DNA of 64,000 nt. It comes from Acidobacteriota bacterium (GTDB lineage Bacteria; Acidobacteriota; Blastocatellia; Pyrinomonadales; Pyrinomonadaceae). Location: contig QHXN01000026.1 of the NCBI GenBank assembly GCA_003222975.1, positions 62,001 to 126,000 of the forward strand. The letters run 5' to 3'. Below the pieces are notes generated by a model, which worked only from the letters and a program-made list of their open reading frames with translations, searched no databases and was not told the origin of the DNA. Shown here in pieces: positions 7,804-17,307 of this stretch. Every line of letters starts with the position of its first letter. Position 1 is the first letter of the stretch. A program made the translations under genes and the position numbers.

Positions 7804-9066
7804 TCAGCCGCCGATGAAGAGCGGCTTCAGGTGGCGCTCGTAGAGGTTCTCCGTCACGTTCCTTGCGACCGCCGGCTCGTAGGCTTCGAGCATCCGCAGG
7901 TAGCGTTCGCCCATCCGGGCAGCGACCTTGTAGCCGACGTGCAGCAGTTGTCTCAGGCTGGGGTTGTACCGCTCGCTCAGCAGGTCGTGCCTGAGCGCGC
8001 CCGTGAACTGCCCCGGCGTCCAGCCCTGCACCTCTTCTTTTGAGGGAAGCTTCGCGCGGTCAATGTCAATCACCGCCGCGTAAGGGGCGCACAGGGCCTC
8101 AATGTCGTCGAGCGCCACGGCGTAAATCTCTTTGGCGAGCCTCAAGCCTTCGCCGCCCGACTCGGCCAGCCCCGTTATCTCTTCGAGCCAAGTCGTGCCC
8201 GCGGTCTTGACGTGAAGCCCCGCGCCGGTGCGCGCGAGCGCCCTGCGGACGGGCGCGTAGATGGAGAACTTGTCGCTGCCTGAATGGACGCTCAGCTTGA
8301 GGTTGTCGGGGAGGTCGTAAAGGCTGACGGCGTGAGCGATGACGGCGATGTCTTCGCCAAACTCCTTCTCGAACTGCGCCACGTCGCCGACGTAGTCCAC
8401 GCCCTTGTTGAAGCGGCCCGTGAATTTGGGCGCGATGGTCTGCGCCGGAATCCTCTCGTCGGCGATTGCCGAGAGGATGACCAGGAGTTCGGGCGGCGTC
8501 TGCGGGCTGTCGGTCTCGTCCATCGAGACCTCGGTGATGAAGTTTCCCTCACCTTTGCGCGAGGCGACGTGGCGGTAGATGCGCCCCGCTTCGCCGACGG
8601 CCTTGAGGTACTTCGAGGCGACGCGCTCGATGTCGACGCGCGTCGTCTCGAAAGGCTCAGCGATGCCGGGAATCTCCAGACGACCGACGAGTTCGGGGTG
8701 GCGCTCGACGAAGGCGCGCACTTCGCCCGCGTCCGCCGGCTGGCCGATTGAGTCGGCCACGTCGAGCGTGTAGAAGTCGCTTGAGTCAATGAACTCGTCC
8801 ACGGTGTCGAGGCGTATGTGGTCGGCGTCCACGTGGAAGGGCTTCGTCCAGTCGAGTTCCCTGACCGCGGCCTGAGCCGCCGCCAGCACGCTCGCCGGAC
8901 GAGAGCCGACGATGGTGTGCTCGCGGTGCGACTTGTTCCAGACCGGCGTCACCTCGACGCCGCGCGCGGCGGCCTGCGCGCACGCGCGCAACTGCGCCTT
9001 CGCCTGGTGCGCGAACCGGTCGCCCACGCCGAAAGAATATCTCCCCAACCTCAAAGCGTTACTCAT
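7804..9066 (-). CDS. uxaE: Tagaturonate/fructuronate epimerase (UxaE)
   Basis: The 420-residue protein resembles the UxaE family, which interconverts tagaturonate and fructuronate at C4 and so links galacturonate and glucuronate routes. Recognisable stretches are YSFGVGDRFAHQ, HVDADHIRLD, EVSMDETDSPQTPPEL, APKFTGRFNKGVDYVGD and LSVHSGSDKFSIY; the His and Asp residues in them are candidate metal ligands. Length is typical. Its ATG overlaps the stop of the CE12 gene by 4 bp (ATGA), indicating translational coupling. The SDR reductase follows 57 bp downstream. Confidence 0.88.
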   Translation of the reverse strand: MSNALRLGRYSFGVGDRFAHQAKAQLRACAQAAARGVEVTPVWNKSHREHTIVGSRPASVLAAAQAAVRELDWTKPFHVDADHIRLDTVDEFIDSSDFYTLDVADSIGQPADAGEVRAFVERHPELVGRLEIPGIAEPFETTRVDIERVASKYLKAVGEAGRIYRHVASRKGEGNFITEVSMDETDSPQTPPELLVILSAIADERIPAQTIAPKFTGRFNKGVDYVGDVAQFEKEFGEDIAVIAHAVSLYDLPDNLKLSVHSGSDKFSIYAPVRRALARTGAGLHVKTAGTTWLEEITGLAESGGEGLRLAKEIYAVALDDIEALCAPYAAVIDIDRAKLPSKEEVQGWTPGQFTGALRHDLLSERYNPSLRQLLHVGYKVAARMGERYLRMLEAYEPAVARNVTENLYERHLKPLFIGG

Positions 9067-9884
9067 CGTCTCCTCCTTAATCTTAACCCGAAGCCCTTCG
9101 ACTCGCCGCGCCGGTCGCGCTCATTTCGCGGCGGTCTTTTCAGGAACTTCGCCAGGCCGAGCTTCTGCTCCCTGATCCCTTCGACGGCCAGGCCCGCCAT
9201 GACTTCAGCGCCGAGCGGCGAGAAGTGCGTGTTGTCTTCCACGCCCTGCGGGTAGTTCGGGTTCTCGCCCGGCTTGAACTGAAGGAAGAGCTTCCTCGAA
9301 CCTTCAGGCCCGTATTCTTTTATGACCTTCTCGCTCTTCCGGTGCAGATCAATGAGCGCCGCCCTCTCGGCGGCGGCGACGGCGCGCACGATGTCGGGGT
9401 ATTCGCCGTGCGTGTCTTGAAAGACACCCTGCTTGTCAAAGCGGCGGCGCATCAACGGCGTTAGAAGGACAGGTATCGCCCCCTTCTCACGCGCGTCCGA
9501 GACGAAGCGCGCGAGATTCTTCCTGTACTCGTCGGGCGGCGTGTAGCGGTCGCCCTTGTCCTTCGACTCGTCGTTGTGCCCGAACTGTATGAAGACGTAA
9601 TCGCCCTCCTTGAGTTTGGCGACTATCGCCTGCCAGCGGTTCTCGGCGATGAAGGTTCTCGTGCTCCTGCCGTTCTGCGCGTGGTTCTCTATCTTAACTT
9701 CGCCCTCGTCGAAGAACTTTTGCAGCTCCTCGCCCCAGCCCGTCTCGGGGCGCTTGTCGGGCTGCTTCTGCGCCATCGTCGAGTCGCCCGCCAAGTACAC
9801 AGTGATCGGCCCTTTCCCGGACGCAGAAACGCAGAGCAACAGGGTCGTGAGTAAAGCAGCCGTGATTTTCATCGTCATCTTCAA
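9063..9884 (-). CDS. CE12-type rhamnogalacturonan acetylesterase (SGNH hydrolase)
   Basis: A secreted 273-residue SGNH/GDSL esterase. After a signal peptide (AALLTTLLLCVSASG) come block I LAGDSTMA (nucleophile Ser), block II NHAQNGRSTRTF, block III QFGHNDESKD and block V DNTHFSPLGA (catalytic Asp/His). This matches CE12 esterases that remove acetyl groups from rhamnogalacturonan I. The last 25 residues are rich in Arg (KGFGLRLRRRR), perhaps an extension past the normal end. It overlaps uxaE by 4 bp, an odd pairing of a secreted and a cytoplasmic enzyme that supports a shared pectin role. Confidence 0.88.
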   Translation of the reverse strand: MKMTMKITAALLTTLLLCVSASGKGPITVYLAGDSTMAQKQPDKRPETGWGEELQKFFDEGEVKIENHAQNGRSTRTFIAENRWQAIVAKLKEGDYVFIQFGHNDESKDKGDRYTPPDEYRKNLARFVSDAREKGAIPVLLTPLMRRRFDKQGVFQDTHGEYPDIVRAVAAAERAALIDLHRKSEKVIKEYGPEGSRKLFLQFKPGENPNYPQGVEDNTHFSPLGAEVMAGLAVEGIREQKLGLAKFLKRPPRNERDRRGESKGFGLRLRRRR

Positions 9885-9953
9885 CCCAAACTTTCGATGA
9901 CTCTCCTTTAACGCGCGTGCCGTGCGGCGTGAGCGCCGCGACCGGAGTGAACA

Positions 9954-9989
9954 TGAGCCGCCCAGGGCGTTATAGCTCCGGGCGGCTCA
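9954..9989 (-). terminator. Hairpin after the first Oar-like receptor gene
   Basis: TGAGCCGCCC and GGGCGGCTCA form a perfect 10-bp stem with a 16-nt loop, 48 bp past the stop of the minus-strand receptor gene and before the CE12 gene. The GC-rich stem suggests termination or partial read-through control between them. Confidence 0.55.
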
Positions 9990-10036
9990 CGTCGTTGCTG
10001 GCGAGTGTGGAACCTGCGCCCAGCCCCGGAAAGTCG

Positions 10037-13000
10037 TTAGAAGACGAACTTCAGGCCGAGCTGGATGTCACGCGGATTGTTGCGCTGCGTGGTCACAAGG
10101 CCGAAGCTCCCGGCGTTGCTCGGGTCGAGGCCGATGCCGTTGCCGAAGTACGAGTGGTTGAAGGCGTTCAGAGCCTCGGCGCGCAGTTGCAGCTTCGTCT
10201 TCTCGGTGATCTGGAAGTTCTTCGCGAGCGACAGGTTGACGTTCAGGTAAGGCTGGTTGCGCATCGAGTCCAGAGTCGTCGGGACGTTGCGCAGGCCCGT
10301 GTTGAAGTTGTTGAGCCTGACGATCCCAGCGCCGTTCACGGTCGGGATGATGAAGGCCGATGTGTCTATGCCGAACTTCTGCCCCGTCCCCGTGTTCTCG
10401 CCCACGCGGCTCACGATCTGGTTGAAGTCGCCCGCGTAGAACCAGGTCTGCGTCGGGCTGAGCAGGAACGTCTCGCCGCTCTGCCACTCGTATGTGCCGT
10501 TGAGCTGCCAGCCGCCGATGATGGCGTCAACCCAGCGGTTCATGTCATTGCCGAACGCCTGGCCGCGGCCCACGGGAAGTTGATAGACCGTGGAGAAGGT
10601 GAAGCGATTAGGACGGTCGTCGGGCGAGATGCGATCCTCCAGCTCCGTGTCCGAAGGGTTCAGGTAGTCCAGCCGCTCACGCAGGCGCGAGCGCGTGTAC
10701 GAAGCGGTCAGGGTGAGGTCTTTCGAGAACCGTTGCGTCAACTGAAGCTGGAGCGCGTTGTACCTGTTCGTGCCGTTGTACTGCTCGATCCACACGTTCG
10801 TGAACTGCGGGAACTGCAAGAGCGACTGCGCGCGCGTGATGGTCGTCGCCGTGTTCAAGGGGCTGCCCGTGCCGGGCAGGAGATTACGGAACGGGTTCGG
10901 GATGGTCGCCGAAAGCAGGGTGTTCGCCGCCGCGTCCGTGGTCGGGTCGGTGCCGAGGAACTGACGTGGGACGAAGTCGAAGTTTCTGGCGACCGGCATG
11001 TCGTAGCCCCAGGACGTGACGAAGTTGGCCTCGGCCACGAAGTGGCCCGGCAGCTCGCGCTGGACGCCGAAGATCATCCGCGCGAACTTCGAGTTCTTGC
11101 GGTTGACGGGAAGGAGCGGCGCGGTCGAGGAGCCGGCGTCAATGCCCGTGGCGGTCAGAAGGCCCTGGCTCGCGCCCGGCGAGGCCGAGAGGCCGTTGGG
11201 GAAAGGGTTGGCGAGAGTGCCGACGAAGGTCAGGCCGTTGTTGTTCGAGGCCACGAAGGGTGTCGAGCCGGCGAAGCCCGTCTGCAAGGGGTTCTGCTGA
11301 ATCTCGATCTGATGCGGGGCCATGAAGATGCCGAAGCCGCCGCGCACGACCGTCTTGTCGTTCATGGCGTAGGCCGCGCCGAAGCGGGGCTGCCAGTTGC
11401 GCTTGTCCGTGTCCCAGGCCGCGCGGTTGCTGCTGTCGGCGAACGTGTAGCCGCCGAGCACGTGGAACTGGTCGGGCGTGAGCAGGAAGTTGCTGGAGTT
11501 GGCGTTGAAGGCCGCGGTGTAGGCGGCGCGCGCCGCCGCGTCAATCGGACTCGGCGTCGAGAGGTCGAACCCGCGCTGGATGCGGTCGAAGCGCTCTGTG
11601 AGTCCGCCCTCCCACTCGTAGCGCAGGCCGAGGTTCAATGTGAGTTTCGGCGTCACGCGCCAGTCGTCCTGTACGAAGAAGCCGTGGTAGACGGTCTGCA
11701 CGGAGTAGTTGATCGAGTTGTCAATCTGGCTCGCCGTCGAGCCGGAGCCGGGCGAGGGTATGCCGAGGAGGAAGGACGCGATGTCGCGCCCGAAGGCGTT
11801 CCGCAGCGTGCTCGAAGAGTTCGAGGCCGGGCTGGTGAACGTGCCGTCGAAGAAGTAGCGCCCGGCCTGGAAGCCGTTGCTGATGAAGTTCTCGCGCAGC
11901 ACGCGCAGGTCGTATCCGGCCCTCAAGGTTTGGTTCCCGTAGAGCTTGGTCACGGAGGGCTGGAACGACCCCATGTAGAACGGGCGCAAGCGTCCCGCGT
12001 TGAAGTCCGAGCGCGTCGCGCCCAGGTTGGAGTGGATGGGCCTAGTCGCGTCGAGGTTCCTGATAAGTATGCCGGGGAGGTACTGGTAGCCGCGGAACTC
12101 GGAGAGCGCCTGCGAAGAGAACGGCAGGGTCGAGAGGTCGAAGTTGGCAGCCGGCATGCGCTGCTGGACGAAACGGTTGAGACTCACGCGCAGGTCTAAG
12201 ACCGTGCTGGCCGAGAGCGTGTTCGTGTAGTCGAGGTTTCCGCCGTCGTTGGTTCGGTTCTCGAACCCCTGCGTGATGGGGAAGCCGTTGACGACGCCCG
12301 CCCAGTCGTTGCGGTCTTCGGGGTTGAAGCTGTGGTAGAACTTGCCGAAGACCGACTGCGTCTCGCTGATCTTGTGGTCAACGCGCGTGAGCCAGGCCCT
12401 GTAGTTCTCGTGCCTAATCTGGTTAGAGAAGAAATTGTTCTGCGTGCCGTTCGCCGTCCCCGTGATGTTCGGCGACGGGTAAAACTTGATGAGCGCCGCG
12501 GCAATCGGGTCAATCAGATTCGCCGGGATGATGTTGCAGGTCGAGTTCGCGGCCACGGCCCCCGACGTGGGGCAGCCGAAAGAGGTGCGAACCACGTTGC
12601 TGCCGCTCGTCCGCCCCGTGAACGGGTTGAAGATGACGGTGTTGGCCGGGTCGGCGATGTTCGCGCGGTTGACGATCAAGGCCGAGAAGTCGCCGTTCCT
12701 CATCGCCGCGGTCGGCACGGTGAAGACCTGCGGCTCGGCGACGTTGTCCAAGAGGTGCTCGTAGGAGAAGAGGAAGAAGGTCTTGTCGCGCCCGTTGTAG
12801 AGCTTCGGGATGTAAACCGGCCCGTCCACGACGCCGCCGTAGCGGTTGTACGTCCGGATGGGGCGCGACTGCCCCGAACGGTTCGAGAAGAAGTTGTTGG
12901 CCGTGCGGCTGCGGTCGCGGTTGAACTCATAGACTGAGCCGTGCAGGTTGTTCGTCCCCGACTTGACGGCGACGTTGACGGTCGCGCCCGCCGAGTAGCC

Positions 13001-13702
13001 CTGCTGCGCGTCGAAGGCGTTGGTCTGAACTTTGAACTCCTCGACGGCGTCCGAGGGTGGGGAGAAGCCGACGCCGCCGTCGAAGGCGTAGTTGGGCGAG
13101 CCGTCCAGGGTGATCTGGTTCGAGCCGACCGCGCCGTTCGAGCGAAACGCCGCCAGGTTGCCGTTCGAGGTGGGGCCGGTGAAGAGCGGGTTGCCGGTGT
13201 AAGAGATGCCCGGCGCGAGGGTCGCCAACTGGTAGGCGGTGCCTTCGGTCAAAGGCAGCTCGCTGATCTGCCGGCCCGTGATGGTCGAGCCGGTGCTGAC
13301 CGAGCCGGTCTCCAGCGCTGGCGTGATGGAGGCCACGGTCGTCACCATCTCGCCCACGCCGGTGACCTGCACCTGCACGTCGAGCGTCAGCTTCTGCGCA
13401 ACGCTGACCACGACGCCTTCGCGCGTCGCGGGGGCGAACCCCTTGGCCGTCACCGTCAGCGTATACTTGCCGGGCTGCAAAAGCTGGAAGCTGTACGCGC
13501 CCTCTTCGTTCGTCGTGGCGGTTGCTTCGACGTTGGTGTCAACGTTTTTGATGACGACCACCGCACCGGGCACGGCGGCCCCGTTCGGGTCTGTGACCTG
13601 ACCCGTCACCGAGCCTCTGAACTCCTGCGCGCTCGCCGCCACGAAGGCTAAGAGGAGCAGCAGCAAGGCGGCGATGCTGCGGCGAATTGCGTACTTACAC
13701 AT
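10037..13702 (-). CDS. TonB-dependent receptor, Oar-like with carboxypeptidase-regulatory domain
   Basis: This 1221-residue outer-membrane protein has a signal peptide (ALLLLLLAFVAASAQ). A CarboxypepD_reg-like domain (about 28-110: GQVTDPNGAAVPGA, LQPGKYTLTVTAKGF) is followed by a plug domain (about 130-240, with QITLDGSPNYAFDGG) and a long beta-barrel ending in IQLGLKFVF, with the terminal Phe typical of BAM substrates. It should import ligands too large for porins, energised by TonB. Its place next to CE12, uxaE and kdgK suggests oligogalacturonides, which is inference. No SusD-like gene accompanies it. Two candidate GntR operators lie in its upstream region, so repression by the 17358 regulator is likely. 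Confidence 0.88.
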   Translation of the reverse strand: MCKYAIRRSIAALLLLLLAFVAASAQEFRGSVTGQVTDPNGAAVPGAVVVIKNVDTNVEATATTNEEGAYSFQLLQPGKYTLTVTAKGFAPATREGVVVSVAQKLTLDVQVQVTGVGEMVTTVASITPALETGSVSTGSTITGRQISELPLTEGTAYQLATLAPGISYTGNPLFTGPTSNGNLAAFRSNGAVGSNQITLDGSPNYAFDGGVGFSPPSDAVEEFKVQTNAFDAQQGYSAGATVNVAVKSGTNNLHGSVYEFNRDRSRTANNFFSNRSGQSRPIRTYNRYGGVVDGPVYIPKLYNGRDKTFFLFSYEHLLDNVAEPQVFTVPTAAMRNGDFSALIVNRANIADPANTVIFNPFTGRTSGSNVVRTSFGCPTSGAVAANSTCNIIPANLIDPIAAALIKFYPSPNITGTANGTQNNFFSNQIRHENYRAWLTRVDHKISETQSVFGKFYHSFNPEDRNDWAGVVNGFPITQGFENRTNDGGNLDYTNTLSASTVLDLRVSLNRFVQQRMPAANFDLSTLPFSSQALSEFRGYQYLPGILIRNLDATRPIHSNLGATRSDFNAGRLRPFYMGSFQPSVTKLYGNQTLRAGYDLRVLRENFISNGFQAGRYFFDGTFTSPASNSSSTLRNAFGRDIASFLLGIPSPGSGSTASQIDNSINYSVQTVYHGFFVQDDWRVTPKLTLNLGLRYEWEGGLTERFDRIQRGFDLSTPSPIDAAARAAYTAAFNANSSNFLLTPDQFHVLGGYTFADSSNRAAWDTDKRNWQPRFGAAYAMNDKTVVRGGFGIFMAPHQIEIQQNPLQTGFAGSTPFVASNNNGLTFVGTLANPFPNGLSASPGASQGLLTATGIDAGSSTAPLLPVNRKNSKFARMIFGVQRELPGHFVAEANFVTSWGYDMPVARNFDFVPRQFLGTDPTTDAAANTLLSATIPNPFRNLLPGTGSPLNTATTITRAQSLLQFPQFTNVWIEQYNGTNRYNALQLQLTQRFSKDLTLTASYTRSRLRERLDYLNPSDTELEDRISPDDRPNRFTFSTVYQLPVGRGQAFGNDMNRWVDAIIGGWQLNGTYEWQSGETFLLSPTQTWFYAGDFNQIVSRVGENTGTGQKFGIDTSAFIIPTVNGAGIVRLNNFNTGLRNVPTTLDSMRNQPYLNVNLSLAKNFQITEKTKLQLRAEALNAFNHSYFGNGIGLDPSNAGSFGLVTTQRNNPRDIQLGLKFVF

Positions 13703-13818
13703 GGCTTTGGTTCCTTCCTTCTTTACTCTTCAATAGCGCCGCGGGCGTGCCCGTCACGCTAATAGCCTGAGGCCGGGATCAACGCAAATCGGCTAGTTCT
13801 GGTGTCGGCATATCAACA

Positions 13819-13835
13819 TGTCGGTCTTACCAATC
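13819..13835 (-). promoter_or_regulatory. Candidate GntR/FCD operator 1 (ATTGGTNNNACC type)
   Basis: Read on the minus strand the site is GATTGGTAAGACCGA; the core GGT-AAG-ACC spans 13823-13831. It lies about 120 bp upstream of the Oar-like receptor start at 13702. It matches five other sites in the window and the ATTGGT..ACCAAT operators known for ExuR/UxuR-type GntR regulators. The 13703-14151 interval holds this site, the next one, and no gene that I can see. Confidence 0.55.
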
Positions 13836-14110
13836 AACTGCGTGCCGTGAGACATCTTTGTTCGTTCCCGGCCCGGTCTCTGAACTGTATATTTAAGCGT
13901 TTAAAAACTTCGCGCCTGATTCGACTTAAAGACAAAGTAGATGTCTATTGCCGACTTTTTCTCGATCAGAGCCTCCAACGCTCTAAAACGCTTGGCGGCA
14001 GTGAAGGGCGTCCGCGACCGTCCATTCACCCGGCGGAGTAGGGCGGATTGTCCAACACAACGGTGATATTGTCAAGTTCATTTCTAACCAATCATATTAT
14101 TTCCGCCGGA

Positions 14111-14126
14111 AGGGTATGACCAATTA
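14111..14126 (-). promoter_or_regulatory. Candidate GntR/FCD operator 2
   Basis: On the minus strand the site reads AATTGGTCATACCCT, core 14113-14121. It lies about 410 bp upstream of the receptor gene and 30 bp past the stop of the cupin gene. A half-site (TAACCAAT) lies nearby at 14086-14093. The pair at 13823 and 14113 could allow looping, which is inference. Confidence 0.5.
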
Positions 14127-14151
14127 AAGGGCGCGGGCTGTTATTAACCTT

Positions 14152-14724
14152 TCATTGTTTTTGCTCCTTACCCGCGGACGCGCCCCTTTGTTTCGCGGCG
14201 GGCGGCAGCGGCTCGGCGAACACTTTAATCAGGATCATCGTGAAGTCTTGACCGGCGGTGCTGCGCTGGTGTGGCGTGCCGCGCGGCACGACGACGAGGT
14301 CGCCCTTCTTGATCTCGAACGTCTGACCGCCGACGATGCGCGGGCTGCGCCACTCGCCCGGTTCGACCTCGCGCGGCGACTCTAGTTTCCCGCCGAGCGT
14401 GAGCGTGGCCGAGCCTTCCAGCACGTAGTAAACGTCGTCGGACGCGTCGTGCAACTCCGCCGCCGCGCCCGATCTGTTTTTCTCGTGCTGCACGGCGACG
14501 CGCGTCTGCATGCCCTCGCCGCCGATCAGGTCTTCGACCTTGTTGTCGGGTTGCAGTCTGCGCTCAAGGTCGGCGAGCGACTGCGCCGTCCGCACCACGA
14601 AGGGGCGCGCGGGGCTGCTCGGCCCGCGCTGCGCCGAACCGGCACCCGCGGACTGCGCGTAGGAACAAACTGTCATCGCGATCACAAAGACCATTGCCGT
14701 TAACGCCCGCCTCGTCGTCAACAT
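14152..14724 (-). CDS. Secreted single-domain cupin protein
   Basis: The protein has about 190 residues, a signal peptide (LTAMVFVIAMTVCSYAQ) and one cupin domain (about 85-175). Cupin motif 1 is degenerate (ELHDASDDVYYVLEGSATL) and motif 2 is DLVVVPRGTPHQRS. ELHDAS has only one clear His, so metal binding is uncertain. The start at 14724 is preferred because GAGGAG lies 9 nt upstream; an ATG at 14736 overlaps that sequence. Substrate unknown. It lies between the Gfo/Idh gene and the receptor promoter region on the same strand. Confidence 0.7.
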   Translation of the reverse strand: MLTTRRALTAMVFVIAMTVCSYAQSAGAGSAQRGPSSPARPFVVRTAQSLADLERRLQPDNKVEDLIGGEGMQTRVAVQHEKNRSGAAAELHDASDDVYYVLEGSATLTLGGKLESPREVEPGEWRSPRIVGGQTFEIKKGDLVVVPRGTPHQRSTAGQDFTMILIKVFAEPLPPAAKQRGASAGKEQKQ

Positions 14725-14848
14725 CGTGTGCCTCATCTCCTCGTTGCCTTATCATCTTTCCGACCTTCGTCGTCTCCGAAACTTCAAACTCACGCGGACT
14801 ATGACTCAAACGCGCTCGCCGGCAAGTCGGCAGACCGCTTCCATCGGA

Positions 14849-15823
14849 TCAGCCTTGCGCGCCGCCGTATATTTCTGCTTCAACCCTCGCCACCTCACGG
14901 CCCACCAGTCCGTTGACCCGCGGGTCTCGACCGCCTAGCACGGCGCGCGCGAAATCATCTATCAGCGGTTGGTGTAAGTTCGTGTGGGGAGTGAGCACCT
15001 CGAGGCGCTCGCCGTCGGCGGTGCTCATCCTGACCTCGCCCCCGTTCAGTGTGCCGGCGTGAATCGAACCCTCGCTGCCGAAGACGTGTAGCGTGTCCTG
15101 CGGCTCGCGCGCGGCGTGCGTGACGCAGAGGACGGCCTGCGGCCCGCCCTGGAAGTGAAGCAGGGCGCTGGCCGTGTCTTCGACTTCGCGGTCGAAGACG
15201 ACGTTGCCGACGAGCGACCTGACCTCCTCGACCCGACCGAACAAGTTAATCAAAACTTCAAGGCGGTGACAGCCGAAGTCGAACATCGGCCCGCCGCCCG
15301 ACAGCCTCCTCTCGACCAGCCAGCGGCGCGGGTGCGACGGGTCGGGGTCGAACCTCTCGAACGCGTTCACCTGCGCGACGACCGGACGACCGATCTCGCC
15401 CGAACTCAGGACGGCCTTGATCCGCTCGACGACCGGGTAGAAGCGTCGGTAGTAGGCGACGCCGAGCCGCACGCCGTTCGCCTCGCAGGCGGCGATCATC
15501 CGGTCGCACTCCGCCACGCTCATCGCCATAGGCTTTTCACACAGGACGTGCTTGCCCGCTTCGGCGGCTACGAGGGTCTGCTCGGCGTGCAGGTGGACGG
15601 GCGTTGCGACGTACACCGCCTCGACCTCAGCGTCCGCGATTAATTGCCGCCAGTCAGCGTACCAACGGCGCGCCCCAAACTCTCCGGCGAAAGACTCGGC
15701 CAGGTCGGCGCGCGCGCGGCTGACGGCCACCAGCTCGCAACCCGGCAGGTCGCGCAGGGCCGGGGCGACGCGCCTGCGCGCGATGTCTCCGCAACCTATC
15801 AGTCCCCAACGTACACGTCGCAT
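14849..15823 (-). CDS. Gfo/Idh/MocA-family NAD(P)-dependent oxidoreductase
   Basis: The 324-residue protein starts RRVRWGLIGCGDIARR, the GxGxxA nucleotide-binding motif. CEKPMAMSVAECDRM follows (the EKP motif with the family's catalytic Lys), then a C-terminal beta-sheet domain with GGPMFDFGCHRLE. Members oxidise or reduce sugars and their acids, or act as hidden-redox lyases; the substrate here is unknown. The start at 15823 avoids overlap with the GH105 gene ending at 15876. Longer in-frame starts would run into that gene. Confidence 0.82.
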   Translation of the reverse strand: MRRVRWGLIGCGDIARRRVAPALRDLPGCELVAVSRARADLAESFAGEFGARRWYADWRQLIADAEVEAVYVATPVHLHAEQTLVAAEAGKHVLCEKPMAMSVAECDRMIAACEANGVRLGVAYYRRFYPVVERIKAVLSSGEIGRPVVAQVNAFERFDPDPSHPRRWLVERRLSGGGPMFDFGCHRLEVLINLFGRVEEVRSLVGNVVFDREVEDTASALLHFQGGPQAVLCVTHAAREPQDTLHVFGSEGSIHAGTLNGGEVRMSTADGERLEVLTPHTNLHQPLIDDFARAVLGGRDPRVNGLVGREVARVEAEIYGGAQG

Positions 15824-15875
15824 CGCACACACCCACGTTAAGACTGACGATGGAAGAGAAACTTGAAGCGGCAGC

Positions 15876-17099
15876 TTATCTTCTCTTCGACGGTGTTCGG
15901 CTACCCTTGCCGGAGTGCTGGCCGGCGTCCATCTCCATCTCACTGCTCGCCATCAAAAACGCGCCGACGCCTTTCGGGTCGTCGGTCACGACCTTTTCGC
16001 TCAGGTAATACTGATAGCTCCCGTCGCGGTACGGGCTGCCACCGAGGCCGGCGACGCTGACCGTGCCTTTGAGAGAGACCTGACCGCCCGCGTCGGTTTC
16101 GACGAAGCGGTTGACGATTCCCTGATAGCCTTTCCGCGCGACCTGGAAGTACGAGTCAGGCAGGTAGCCCTGCCTGACTCCCTTCGCCAGCGCATAGACG
16201 AACATGCATGAGGCGGACGCTTCAAGGTAGTTCCCCTCCGCGCCGCCCTTGTCCGGCACTTCGTACCAGAGGCCCGACTTCGGCTCCTGGTATTTCTCGA
16301 CGGCGGCGGCCAGGCGTTTAAGAATCGCGAGCAGGGCTTCTCTCTTCGGATGATCCTTCGGGAAATAATCCAGCGTGTCTACGAGAGCCATCGCGTACCA
16401 GCCCACGCCGCGGCCCCAGAAATTCGGCGAGCGCCCCGTCGCCGGGTCGGCCCAGCGCTGTTTCCTCGACTCGTCCCAGCCGTGATAGAGCAGGCCGGTC
16501 TTAGAGTCCCTCGCGTGATGCTCCATCAGTACGAATTGGTTTGCGATGTCGTCGAAGTCTGCGTCTTCGTGGAACGCGGCGGCGTACTCGGCGTAGAAAG
16601 GCTCGGCCATGTAGAGGCCGTCGAGCCACATCTGCTCCGGGTAAATCTTCTTGTGCCAGAAGCCGCCTTCGGACGTGCGCGGCTGGGTCTTCAACTGCTC
16701 GCGCAAGAGTCCAGCGGCCTTCCTGTATTTCTCCTGCCCCGCGACCTTGTAGAGCAGGAGCAGGAGCCTGCCGGGCATGACGTTGTCGAGGCTGTAGTCT
16801 TCGGGCTTATAAGTGCTGATAGTGCCGTCCGCGTTCACGAAGTGATCCACGCCCTGCCGGATGTACTTGAAATATCTTTCATCGCCCGTCTCGCGCCACA
16901 CGCTCTCCATCCCCTTCAGCAACACGCCCTGCTCGTAGGCCCACTTCTCAGGTCTGCCCGGCTCGTTGACCAAAGCGTCTTTCCGACGCGCCATCACCGA
17001 GCCGGCCATGCGCACGAACAGAGGCGCGGTCTGTCCCGCGGCAAGCGTCGGCCCCGCGGCCATGGAAAGAAGGAGGGTTAATATAAGAGTCGCTTTCAT
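15876..17099 (-). CDS. GH105 unsaturated rhamnogalacturonyl/galacturonyl hydrolase
   Basis: The 407-residue (alpha/alpha)6-barrel enzyme has a signal peptide (LILTLLLSMAAGPTLAAG). Motifs are KWAYEQGVLLKGM, DNVMPGRLLLLLY, MWLDGLYMAEPF (catalytic Asp), HGWDESRKQRWADP and FWGRGVGWYAMALVD. GH105 hydrates the 4,5-double bond at the non-reducing end left by pectin lyases, releasing unsaturated uronic acid. No polysaccharide lyase lies in the window. The product would feed KdgF, KduI and KduD. The C-terminal tail (SGKGSRTPSKRR) is basic. The gene diverges from the regulator at 17358 and shares an operator-bearing promoter region. Confidence 0.9.
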   Translation of the reverse strand: MKATLILTLLLSMAAGPTLAAGQTAPLFVRMAGSVMARRKDALVNEPGRPEKWAYEQGVLLKGMESVWRETGDERYFKYIRQGVDHFVNADGTISTYKPEDYSLDNVMPGRLLLLLYKVAGQEKYRKAAGLLREQLKTQPRTSEGGFWHKKIYPEQMWLDGLYMAEPFYAEYAAAFHEDADFDDIANQFVLMEHHARDSKTGLLYHGWDESRKQRWADPATGRSPNFWGRGVGWYAMALVDTLDYFPKDHPKREALLAILKRLAAAVEKYQEPKSGLWYEVPDKGGAEGNYLEASASCMFVYALAKGVRQGYLPDSYFQVARKGYQGIVNRFVETDAGGQVSLKGTVSVAGLGGSPYRDGSYQYYLSEKVVTDDPKGVGAFLMASSEMEMDAGQHSGKGSRTPSKRR

Positions 17100-17188
17100 T
17101 CGGAAACTCTTCAGTTGATTACTCGGTCGGCTTCACACCGCAATGGTACGATAACCCTCATTTTGATGTTGAAGTCATCACAGTTAAA

Positions 17189-17202
17189 GATTGGTCAGAC
17201 CT
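17189..17202 (+). promoter_or_regulatory. Candidate GntR/FCD operator 3
   Basis: GATTGGTCAGACCT with core GGT-CAG-ACC at 17193-17201. It lies 90 bp upstream of GH105 and 157 bp upstream of the regulator, in the shared divergent promoter region 17100-17357. It could control either gene or both. Confidence 0.55.
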
Positions 17203-17307
17203 TTGTCCGGCGCACCCTTGGAATTTCGTTCGACAAATGTTGATTAAGCCAGTATAGTTAGTCGGTTAGTGGGTCACGGCTGAAAGAGCCAAAAGGAGGC
17301 CGTCAAC

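Noticed and set aside
9917-12199. A 760-codon plus-strand frame opposite the first receptor gene
   Set aside because: Arg/Val/Glu-rich translation without any domain, typical of an antisense frame in GC-rich DNA. The minus-strand receptor has clear homology over the same region.
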